A program made the position numbers and the translations under genes. From Guillardia theta CCMP2712 (Eukaryota > Cryptophyceae > Pyrenomonadales > Geminigeraceae), in NCBI RefSeq assembly GCF_000315625.1, contig NW_005434671.1, positions 285,033 through 349,032 of the forward strand: a stretch of 64,000 bases of DNA. The letters run 5' to 3'. This document shows, one piece after another, positions 54,506-64,000 of this stretch. Numbering within the stretch: the first letter of the stretch is position 1; the number at the start of each line of letters is the position of its first letter. Under the pieces are notes generated by a model, which was given only the letters and a program-made list of their open reading frames with translations, ran no database searches and was not told where the DNA came from.

Positions 54506-57500
54506 ATGCAGACGGTGGATTTTCTGTTTGCCCTCCTCGTGGTAGTACTTCCATCAATAAGCTTTCAGCAAACCATGGATATCTCTGAGACATGTGAAGG
54601 TCTGACTGTGCTCACTGAAGTTCAAGGTTCCTTCGGAGTCGGAGATCCTTACGACGACAACTTGAATTGCGGGTGGATCATTCAGCCTCCTAACGCAGTG
54701 TCGATCCAACTTGAGATAGAGTACAAGGTCGAGTATGGCTACGACTATCTCGACATCACTTACTACAATGCAACTAAGGGTGGCTTGGTGTATGCATTTC
54801 CTTCTCTCATGACTGGCCCTTCGTACAGCTCAGCTTTGCACGTCGTGACTCTCAAGACTGATCGAGTGTATGTCTACTTCTACAGTGACGATATTGTGAC
54901 GGATCAAGGATTTAATATCTACTACTCTGCTACGACCTCCGATTCTGGATGTAACATGTGGGCTGCTCAGTCATCAGGCAACATCGTGATCAGCAAGTCC
55001 GCGTCTGTCATGACTCCATCGCTCTGCAGCTGGTTTGCGTACTCGGACGTTCAGTCTGAAAGCGGTCCAAAAACTAAATTCCAAGTGGATCGATTTTTGA
55101 CTCCATCATTGGATGCTGGATACTTTTACTTGAGCCTGTGGACGTGCAACTCGCTCATTCCCCTTGCGGATCAGATCATGTTGAGCCCTTGGTCCGACTG
55201 CGTCTCGCAGGTCGAGACAGATTCGTTGCAGGTCGGACAGAGCGTGGTGGCGGAGCGAATGCACAGCATAGCGTTCGCATACCACTATTCTACGTCGTAT
55301 GACTTCTCAGCAACATCCTACACGAGCGCAGACAAGAATCAAGGATGTTGCTGGCTCTCTTCTCTCGCGGCAGGCAGCGCCTTCCAGGAGCAGTGCAGCA
55401 GTCAGACTAGTTACACTTCACTCACCACGTGCCTCGAGAACGCCATTTTCAGTTCAAGGTACTACGGGTTGAGCAACGCCTACTTCACACAGTCCAATGG
55501 CTTCTACAGCAGTTCGTCGAGCAGTTACAATTCAAGAGCGTACAAGAACCCACTTCCAATGCAGCAGTTTCATGCTATGCGGGTCAATGCGTCAAAGAAT
55601 GATGCTCGCCGCCAACTACAGCAGACCACCGGCATGTATGACGTCATCATCTCCTACACCCTTGCTTGCGGCACCGGGTCGATCACGCTGAGTAACGGAC
55701 AGTGCTTGGAGTGTCCGATGAACACGTTTGTCAACGGCTCCCGGTGCAGTGCTTGCCCCCCAAACTCTTTCACATTGCAGAACGGGTCGTCATATTGTCT
55801 GTGCACATCCGGGCACATGTATGACTCGAGCTCGAGTGCATGCGTCGCATGCCCCTCAGGCAAGTACAGCATGAAGGAGACGGTTGTCGTCGTTCGTGAC
55901 TACTCCGTTGACATGGAAGTGATTGGCCGAGCGCTCAGTGATGTTCAGTTTGAAGCGATCTACGCCAGCGAGCTAGAGGCCCATCTACAAAGCAACCCGA
56001 GGCTGGTCATTGTACCTTCTTATGCCGTTGAATACGATAGCACGTATTTGTCACTGCTCTACTATTACATCATGCGAGGAGGTACGGTTGTGCTGCTAGA
56101 CGCCACGAGCGGAATGTACACTGCCAGCTACATGGGAGTCTATCTTAACTATCAGTACATGTGGGACATGTCTTCACCTGCGGGCAACGATACTTGCGTT
56201 GCATCCTACACCCTACAGTATGCTCCCTGCATCAGCTCGTTGTATTCCTATTACGACATCACAGTCTCTACTGTGTATCAAGGCCAGTACCAAAGTGACT
56301 GCACAACAGTGTGGGAGGCCGACTACGGTTCCGGGCGGCTGGTAGGCATCACCTTCTCATACCAGTATCAGGATAATTCATGGGGAGCACTGCTACGAGA
56401 CGTTTCAACCTCTCGGCCAGACAACGCAGCGTGCGAAGAGAGCGCCTGTCGCAGTTGTCCTCTGGGGAAGAGCGTTGCTGGAGTAGGAAGCTCCTTGAGT
56501 GACTGTCAGTGTGACAAGGGATATACCCACAGCTACTCCACGGGCGACTGCGTGCCATGCGTAGCAGGGACATACAAGAATACGGTTGGCAGCGGGGACT
56601 GTCTGTCTTGTCCGATCAACTCCTTCTCTATTGCCGCAGGCAGCAAAGATGTCAGCGCGTGCCTGTGCCAAGCTCAGTACTTTCTGAATGGTAGCAATTG
56701 CTCAGCATGTCCTCCAAGCACTCGCAAGCCGACCATCGGGAATGAAGCTTGCCAGCCCTGTTCGACGAATGCAGACTCTTCGTGTCAGTGCTATGCTGGG
56801 TATGAGAACTACAGCTGCACACCATGCCTGCCAGGGAAGTACAAGGATGTGCCGGGGAGCGGATCATGCCAGACTTGCCCTGGAAGCTTCAAGTCATCAT
56901 TGCAAGGAGCCAAGAGCGTCGCAGACTGCGTGTGTGCAGCAGGGTACACGCAGGGGGCCGATGGCTTTTGTGTGCCGTGCGAGGCAGGGAAGTACAAGAA
57001 CTTCGTTGGCAACTCGGGATGTCTTGCCTGCCCCGCGACCATGAGCTCGTTCCCAGGAAGCGCCAACTGCTCTTGCATGCAAGGCTTCGAGCCCTCAGGA
57101 GGAGGATGCGTGATGTGCGCGAGCCAGTACTACAAGAGTACGGTTGGGAACGTCTCCTGCCGCCTGTGCGACAGTCTCTACACGTCAGGAGCGGACCGTC
57201 GGTCATGCATTTGCTCTGCTGGGAACGGATTCAACAGCGCCAGCCAAGTTTGTCAGACATGCGCAGTCGGAACGTTCAAATCGCAGGCAGGAAATTTGAC
57301 ATGCACCACATGCCCCCTGTCGTCTTCGACTGCCTCTACTGGAGCTACAGTCATAAATCAATGTATCTGTCAGAAGGGCTACACCAACTCTAGCGTCCTT
57401 GAAAAATGCTCGCAATGCGCACCCGGTCAGTACAAGCCTACGCTAGGAAACACAACCTGCAGCGTGTGCAATGAAAACTCCAACAGTGTGGCAGGCAGCA

Positions 57501-60500
57501 GCGAAATATCTGATTGCAAGTGCAACGGGGGATACGGGAAGCAGCTGCAGAACCCTCAGCTTAGCAGCAACTTCGTTGGCAGCTTCAAAGACAACAAGTG
57601 CGGCATTTGTCCCAAGGGAGCATACAGTGGAGCAGCAGACGACATCTGTCGCTCTTGTCCAGAATCCTCGACATCATCGGTAGGGTCGGCAGACATCACA
57701 AGCTGTCTTTGCGATGCAGGAAAATATGCCTCCTTCACCTTCACCACGACTAGTGTGTCCATGTCCTGCTTGGCTTGTGCGGCAGGCACGTTCAGCAAAG
57801 CAGGAGCGCTGAAATGCACTCCTTGCAACGTGTGTGAGTTTGGCCTGGTGAAAGACAGCGTCTCAGTGTGCCCAGACATCAAGTGCGTCGCTTGTGCGAG
57901 TGGCAAGTACTATGACGCTTCCTCCTCCTCATGTCTGGCCTGCAACAACTGCACTGGAGGGACTGTGAGGGAATGCGGCACACTTGAGAACAGCATCTGC
58001 CGCGACTCTTCCTACGGCACTTGCACAGCATGCGCTGCCGGGACGTACCTCTCCTCCAAGACTACCTGCTCTTGCCAGAGCTGTCAAACTTGCCCGGCTG
58101 GAACCGTCCGGATCAACTGCGGGACGTTGAAAGCAGACGGGACGTACAGCCTGGGAGAATGTGTTGCTTGTGAGAAAGGCTTCTACAGCCCGACGGCCAA
58201 CAGCGCACGATGCTTGTCATGCCCGCCCGGACATTACTCGGCTGTGTCCGGTAGTTCTGAGTGTGTACAATGCCCAGCCAACACGTACAGCGATCGGGCA
58301 GGCAACGGCTCGACCGCCTGCTCTGACTGCACGGCCAACACGATCTCCTCTCCTGGAAGCACTGCGTGCGCGTGCAAGCAAGGCTACAAAGGCTTCGGCG
58401 ATCAATGCTCCGTGTGTCCGGTAGGAGAGTACAACAACAAGACCGGCAGCTCGTCATGTCTTTCGTGTCCGCAGTACCAGACAACCGTCGCTGAGGGCTC
58501 CACGAGCCTGACAGACTGCAGGTGCGTCATGGGATACAGCTTGCTGAGTGGCCAGTGTGTGGGATGTCCCGCAGGCAAGTACAAGGACCAGGTGGGCTCG
58601 GGGGCATGCGCCGACTGCCCTGCAGACAAGTACTCTGCCGCCGCAGCAACCTTTTGCGAGCAATGCACCGCACACTCGACGAGCAGGGCAGGCAGCTCCA
58701 AGCAGATGTGCCTTTGCGTCGCGGGCTACACCAGCTCGGGGGAGGGGACTTGCCTGCCCTGTGCCAGAGGAAGCTACTCGGGGGCCCTCAACGTCTCGTG
58801 CGTCAAGTGTGCGGAGGGGACGTACAACGGAGATGCGGGAAGCTCTTACTGCATGCTCTGCCCGGCTCGTACAGGGTCGCCTGAAGGAAGCATCTCCATC
58901 GCCAACTGCTCGTGCAAAGCTGGGTACGCCGGGTCCGGGCTCTCCTGCTACTCGTGTCCGGGAGGATCGTACAAGCCGTACCGGGGGGATGGCTTGTGCC
59001 AGATGTGCGGACCGACTTCCAACTGCTCCATCGGATACTTCAAGCCCGACTGCCCCGAGGGATCCAGCGCAGACACGCCTTGCCTGCCTTGCACTCGGAA
59101 GCCCCAGGACAGCAAGTTCACGAGTAACGGAGGAAACAGCGACAGCTGCAGCTACAAGTGCAACGCAGGATTCCAGTACAACTGTCAAACCGACAGCTGC
59201 CAGGTGTGTCAACCAGGCGTGGAGTACTACTCCACTACCGCTGAAGTCTGCAAGTCATGTCCGACAGGAGCGACTTGCGACGGTCAGAACTTGATCCCCA
59301 AGGTTGCTGGGGCTGTTTGGCAGCTTCATGATGGAGTCTACCGCATCGACTCCTGCCCAGCTGGCTACATCCTTGTCCGCAAGCGCGACGAGCCTCTGCT
59401 GGACGAGTGTATCATGTGCCCGACCAACTACTACAGCCCGGTCGCCTCCGACTTCGACGCCGGCATCCAGTCGGTCGAGAAGGCTTCGACCGCACTCAGC
59501 CTGTGCATCCCCTGCAACCTGCAGATGGTAGACTGTCCCGGAGGAAGTCAGCAGATAGCCAAGGAAGGGTACTGGACATTGAACTCAGTCACTGCGAGGA
59601 GGGCCAAGGGCAACAGCACCCTCTCCGTCCCTGTCTACCGCTGCCCTCCGTCAGCCTGTCAGTCGGCAAACAACTGCACCAAGGGACGCAAGGGAGTGCT
59701 CTGCGCTCTGTGCGATGACGGGTACTTCATGGCGGGGTCAGCGTATGGTAAGTTGCGGCGGGAAGTTTCAGGGGCCGATTGATGACGTGGCACCGCAGGA
59801 GCGGAGTGCAAGCCGTGCGCGGGCAACTTCCAGTCGTTCCAGAAGATTGGACAGGCGCTGTTTGCGCTAGGGATGGTGGGAGTATGGTTCGTGCTAGTGG
59901 TGATGCCGCTGCTGGGGCTGTCCAAGGAGGAGAAGGCGGCGACAACGACGTTCTCGATGATCAAGGGGCAGCTGATGCAGATCTGGGAATACATTAGGGT
60001 TGCCATCAGCTTCATGCAGGTAAGAAAAGGTGGAGAGACGGCGGCAGGTGCGCTGACAGACGTCAGGTGACCTCGTCCTTCGCTACCTCCTTCAACGTGC
60101 CATGGCCTGTCGAGATCAGCGACATCTTGTCGTTAGCGACTGCGTTCAAGTATGAGCAGCTGGGAAGCAAGTGGGGACGAGGAGAGTGACTTGTGTGCAG
60201 GTTTGATCTGTTCGCGTTCTCGGGGATGCACTGCCTGCTGGCGGGGATGTCGTACTCGGACAAGGTGAACCTGTACGGCATCGGGCCGGTGGTGACGGGA
60301 TTCTTCCTCTACCTCCCTGTGATCTTCGTGAGGAAAGTCGGGCCCAAGGCGATCAGCGAGGACAGCTACCTGCCGCTGTGCGCGATGGACCGATTCATCA
60401 AGTGGTTTCGGAGTTGTTGGGGAAGGATGTCATCGAGAACGTCGGCAGAGGGTGAAGGAGCGGTCAAGCCAAACCTCGCTTCCAATCATGAGGGGATGAC

Positions 60501-63500
60501 GGAAGAGGAAATCGAAGAGCAGGTCAGGCTGATCAACAAGTACAACGCGCACGTGCGGGAGCGAGTTTGGTTCTGGCTCCTGTTCTGGTGAGGACGAGGG
60601 AGAAGAAGAAGGGAGGAGAGGAGAGGGAGGGGATGCCTGACGGCTGCCCAGGTGCTTCCTGATCTACCCGCTGCTGTCCATCTTCGCCACTTCGGGGTTG
60701 GTCTGCACGACTGTGGGGGACAAGAGATACCTGCTCATCGACTTCGAGGTCGACTGTCCTCTCGACAACATGCAGCACCCGCTGTTCTGGAAGATCCTCT
60801 TTCTTCTCATCGGGTATCCCTTCGGCCTGCCTGTCTTCTTCGTCTGGACGTTATGGAGGCACGAGGTGCCGCGGCTGGCAAACATCAAGTACAACAACCT
60901 GCTCTTCATAGAGGTGCTCAAGGAGTACAAGACCAAGAGCGAGAGCAAGGGCAAGAGCAACTCCGGGCTCATCGCCAAGATATCTTCACTGCTCAACAGC
61001 GACTCGTTCTGGCAGAACCGCCTCCTCATCACGCAGAACCTCTCGACAACGCAGCTGGAGGAAGTCCTCAACTTCAAGTGCGTCTCGTCGGCTGCTGTGA
61101 TGCTGTGCTGACGTGGCCATGCAGCTGGTGGACAGGAGGGGCGAAGCAAGAGCTGGACGTCAGCTCAAAGGTAGCTAGAGGGGCAACGGGTTCGCAGCTG
61201 ACTTGATGACGTGCGTAGGGATGGGTTTTCGGGACGAGCGGGACGAAGGGAGAGGAAGGGAAAGCGAAGGAGAAAGAGATCGGGGAGGCGCAGAGGAAGG
61301 AGAGGGAGGACAACAAGGTCAGAATCTTGAGCAGCATCCGGCAATGGTACGATGACATGAGCAAAGCCATGGATGGCTCGAGCGAGGAGGGCAGGATGAT
61401 CTACCGGAGACGGCAGGAATGGTGCAAGACCGTGTTCAGGTGGATCGACGAGCTGGAGGGGAGCTGGTTCGACGAGCGATACCCGATGGGAAAGGACGGG
61501 CAGGACCTGGCCAAGAGCATCTTCTTCATCAACAACCAGCTGTACGACGAGGCAAGGTCCCTCGTCCTCCTCGGTCAGGAGGTGCTCGACCGAAAGAGAG
61601 CCGAGCTGGAAGCCGAAGCCAAGAGGAACAAGGGCGAGGAAGATGAGACAGCGGCAGGCGACGCGATCGAGCTGGAGCAAGCGAGGGAGAACGTGAGGAC
61701 GACTAAGTACATGATGAGGATCTGCGAGTCGCTCTGGACCTACGAGACGTGCAAGAGGCTGGACGTTGACAGTGAGGGGCAGGCAGAGAGCGACACGGAA
61801 GGAGCGAGGGGAGGAGGAGACGTGGAGGAGATGCTACGAGGAGAGCAGACCCTCAGCTTAGAGACTGTCATGGACAGCGAGGAGTTCTGGAGCTGCATGG
61901 AGACCTCGCGGACTGGAGGAAGGAGAGGAGCGTCGAAGAGGGCGGGGGAGGTAGACATAGAGGAGCTTCAGAGCGGCTTCGTCAAGATGAGCTGGTACAA
62001 CTTCTTCGGGGAGCCCAGCAAGGCAAACGCCAAGACCCTCTACGACTCCATGTCGCTCCCTGGATGGAATCGTGCTTATCCCGCAGGGCCTGCCCGCATG
62101 CACAACTGGCTGGGGTACTTCGATGGTAAGGAGGAGGAAGGTGAGGGTGCGAGTGCGGAGGAGACGCAGGAGCTCGAGCACGAGGCTCGCAATGAGCGGC
62201 AGAGGCGGAGAGCGGCTCTGAAGAGAGCGGCTCTGAAGTTCTTCGAGGAGGAGAACATCAAGTCTTCGTTCCCGATGCCGCTGGAAGTGATCGTTCATCG
62301 CATGCAGGAGGTCAAGCTCAAGGAAGCGATTATCCTCCTGGGGAAGCGCCTCGAGTTCCAGGGGGTGCTGGCAGTTCCTATCTGCCGATGGCTCACCCCC
62401 GACGAGATCCAGTCGATGGAGGATCAGCTGACAGAGGCCGAGGACTCGACGAGCAAGGAGGAGGAGGGAGAGACTGTGGGGGTGAACCCGAGCGAGGGAG
62501 GACAGAACAACATGCAGCAGGGGCCGGGGAGGAAGGTGGTTGTGGTCAACGACGACTACTTCCAAGTCGAGAAGGTCGCTGTCAACCAAGCAGGCTTTAT
62601 TTTCAAGGCCTATAAGGTACCAGCGTACTGGGGGAGGCGGAGGAGGCTGACGGGCTGCAGGCAAACTACTGGTACTTCGAGCTGGTAGAGATGCTGAGGA
62701 AGTACGCGGAGGGAGGGGGGGTACTGCTGGGAGAGCTGACAGACGTGCTCGGTGCAGGTTCCTCATGATGGGCACTGTCAACTTCATCTACCCGGAGTCG
62801 CCGCAGCAGCTAGCAGCTGGCTTCGTCATCAGTTTGTTCTCGCTGCTGCTGGCCATTTACTTGTCCCCGTACATCAACCGCAAGCTCAACTTTGCCTACC
62901 AAGCAGCGCTCTTCACGCAGACACTGACGCTCTTCTGTAAGTGAACCTTGTATCAATCCCCGTCTGTACGATCATCTTCCTCTCCCTCTCCCTCTCCCTC
63001 TCCCTCTCCCTCTCCCTCTCCCTCTCCCTCTCCCTCTCCCTCTCCCTCTCCCTCTCCCTCTCCCTCTCCCTCTCCCTCTCCCTCTCCCTCTCCCTCTCCC
63101 TCCCGTCCGACCGCAGCCTCCTGACACCGTTGCCGATGCAGACGCAATCATGCTTCACATCCAGACGTGAGAGGCTGGGAGGGTCCGACGGCTGTCTGAC
63201 TGTCTGACTGTTGCAGGATGCAAGGGAGCCTCGACGAGACCGTGACTGATCCGTCGGCCACCAAGGTGATGACAGCCATTGTGCTCCTCCTCAACTTCAG
63301 CATCGTCGCTCTCCCGTGGGTCATCTGGAGCATGGACAACGATGCGGTCAGCCAGGCCAAGTCCCATCTCTTCCGCTTCTCCTTCACGCGCAAGTGGATC
63401 TCTCGGCTGGTGAGAGGAGGGAGGGCTCTGGTCCTGCTCTGACGTTCGTCCTTGGCGCAGGGAAAGAAGCTGGCGGCGAGGAAGCTGCTCAACCAGATCA

Positions 63501-63805
63501 AGAACTTCGTGCTCTACCCCGTCCATGCCGCTGACCCCCAGACCTTGAGAGGACGGGCACTGACTGGTCGGGGCAGAGCAGCGCAGCAGGAACGAGTAGC
63601 GGGAGGGGAGGGAGAGGCCCCGAGAGATCACGTGCTCGAGATCAGCTCGCAGATTTTTCTTCCCCCGCAGGCCGAGGAGGTGGAGGGTCTGGCGGGTGCG
63701 CCAGGGACGGAGGTCAGCTCAGACGTACAGCCGGAGGAAGTGAAGCAGGGGGAGGAGGAAGCAACTATCCTGCCGGGGGGCGTGAAGGACAGTGCCGCAC
63801 CTTGA
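54506..63805 (+). CDS. Giant CUB / cysteine-rich repeat receptor with TRP-like membrane region
   Basis: Exons 54506-59747, 59799-60019, 60067-60149, 60201-60587, 60652-61077, 61125-61170, 61219-62616, 62661-62701, 62758-62936, 63142-63166, 63217-63409 and 63461-63805 give 2,861 residues. A signal peptide (1-20) precedes a CUB domain (about 29-145: LNCGWIIQPPNAVSIQLEIE, YDYLDITYYN). From about 395 to 1640 there are some 25-30 GCC2/GCC3 (TNFR/ephrin-EGF-like) Cys-rich repeats of the form CxxCPAGKYK...C..CP. The C-terminal 1,100 residues are multi-pass: ALFALGMVGVWFVLVVMPLL, VTGFFLYLPVIFV, FLIYPLLSIFATSGLV, ILFLLIGYPFGLPVFFVW, a large charged cytosolic loop (about 2100-2560), then the TRP-like signature YWYFELVEMLRKFLMMG and three more helices. 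Probably a plasma-membrane mechanosensory or calcium channel-like protein with a large ectodomain; function is inferred. The last exon's splice is assumed open to the stop. Confidence 0.85.
62979..63103. repeat. (CTCTCC)n hexanucleotide repeat, about 21 copies
   Basis: Perfect CTCTCC units fill most of the intron 62937-63141 of the giant CUB-protein gene; a homopyrimidine tract that can form triplex DNA. Confidence 0.9.
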
Positions 63806-63855
63806 GAATTATGAAACTTCGGTAACTGTTAAATTGAGTGATCAAGAAAGTTTTG

Positions 63856-63861
63856 AATAAA
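63856..63861 (+). promoter_or_regulatory. Possible polyadenylation signal AATAAA
   Basis: AATAAA about 50 nt after the stop of the giant CUB-protein gene, in an AT-rich stretch, in the right orientation. Use is not shown. Confidence 0.35.
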
Positions 63862-64000
63862 CTCAAAAATATCAAAAACCGTGACAAGGGGAATGTAGTT
63901 GACTCTCCATCTCGATCTCCGCGTCTACTCACGAGTCAGACTAGGCTTGACTATCATTATCAGGCTGGGACAGAAACCGTTCAGTGAACGCCCATCCGAC

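Noticed and set aside
62913-63158. Arg-Glu and Gly-Glu repeat open frames on the minus strand
   Set aside because: Artefacts of the CTCTCC repeat in an intron.

Overview
The window looks like nuclear DNA of a unicellular eukaryotic alga with a complex (red-type) plastid. A cryptophyte such as Guillardia theta fits best, but this is inference. Genes are packed on both strands, most are split by GT-AG introns (many only 36-55 nt), and there are no operons or Shine-Dalgarno sites. Two predicted proteins begin with a signal peptide followed directly by a phenylalanine-containing motif (A/FQP and A/FAP), the mark of plastid import in cryptophytes, diatoms and haptophytes. I joined exons by hand, requiring GT/GC-AG ends and conserved reading phase, and checked that summed exon lengths give whole codons.

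Layout. 1-1.2 kb: start of a subtilisin-like protease (minus, runs off the left edge). 3.0-5.5: plastid-type DEAD-box helicase (plus). 6.0-7.3: unknown five-exon gene (plus). 7.3-9.6: repeat-rich intergenic DNA. 9.6-11.3: inositol-3-phosphate synthase (plus). 11.5-13.5: unknown gene with a ubiquitin-like segment (minus). 13.6-15.0: intergenic DNA with an interspersed short motif. 15.0-18.6: intronless EF-hand/WD40 protein (plus). 18.6-19.7: mitochondrial ECHDC3-like enoyl-CoA hydratase (minus). 20.1-22.2: thioredoxin-fold membrane protein (plus). 22.4-24.6: mitochondrial PDH/BCKDH kinase (minus). 24.8-27.3: plastid-type SPRY-ankyrin protein (plus). 27.6-29.1: membrane-anchored collagen-like protein (minus). 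30.7-32.5: DP transcription factor (plus). 32.7-34.4: FAD amino-acid-oxidase-like enzyme (minus), divergent by 56 bp from an FAD monooxygenase (plus, 34.5-36.7). 36.8-43.7: a 1,723-residue secretory-pathway protein joining a GT92 glycosyltransferase, a methyltransferase-like fold, an SGNH/PC-esterase and a discoidin-like tail (minus). 44.2-49.2: GPATCH1/TOUGH-type splicing factor (plus). 49.3-52.5: CCCH zinc-finger/cold-shock-like RNA-binding protein (minus). 52.7-52.9: 26-bp tandem repeat. 54.5-63.8: 2,861-residue CUB/cysteine-rich-repeat receptor with a TRP-like multi-pass C-terminus (plus).

The genes do not form one pathway. They cover plastid RNA metabolism, mitochondrial carbon metabolism, inositol lipid precursors, cell-cycle transcription, splicing, and surface or secretory glycobiology. 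The strongest candidates for something undescribed are the GT92-methyltransferase-esterase fusion, the plastid SPRY-ankyrin protein, and the repeated GGATTGTTGC motif in intergenic DNA.
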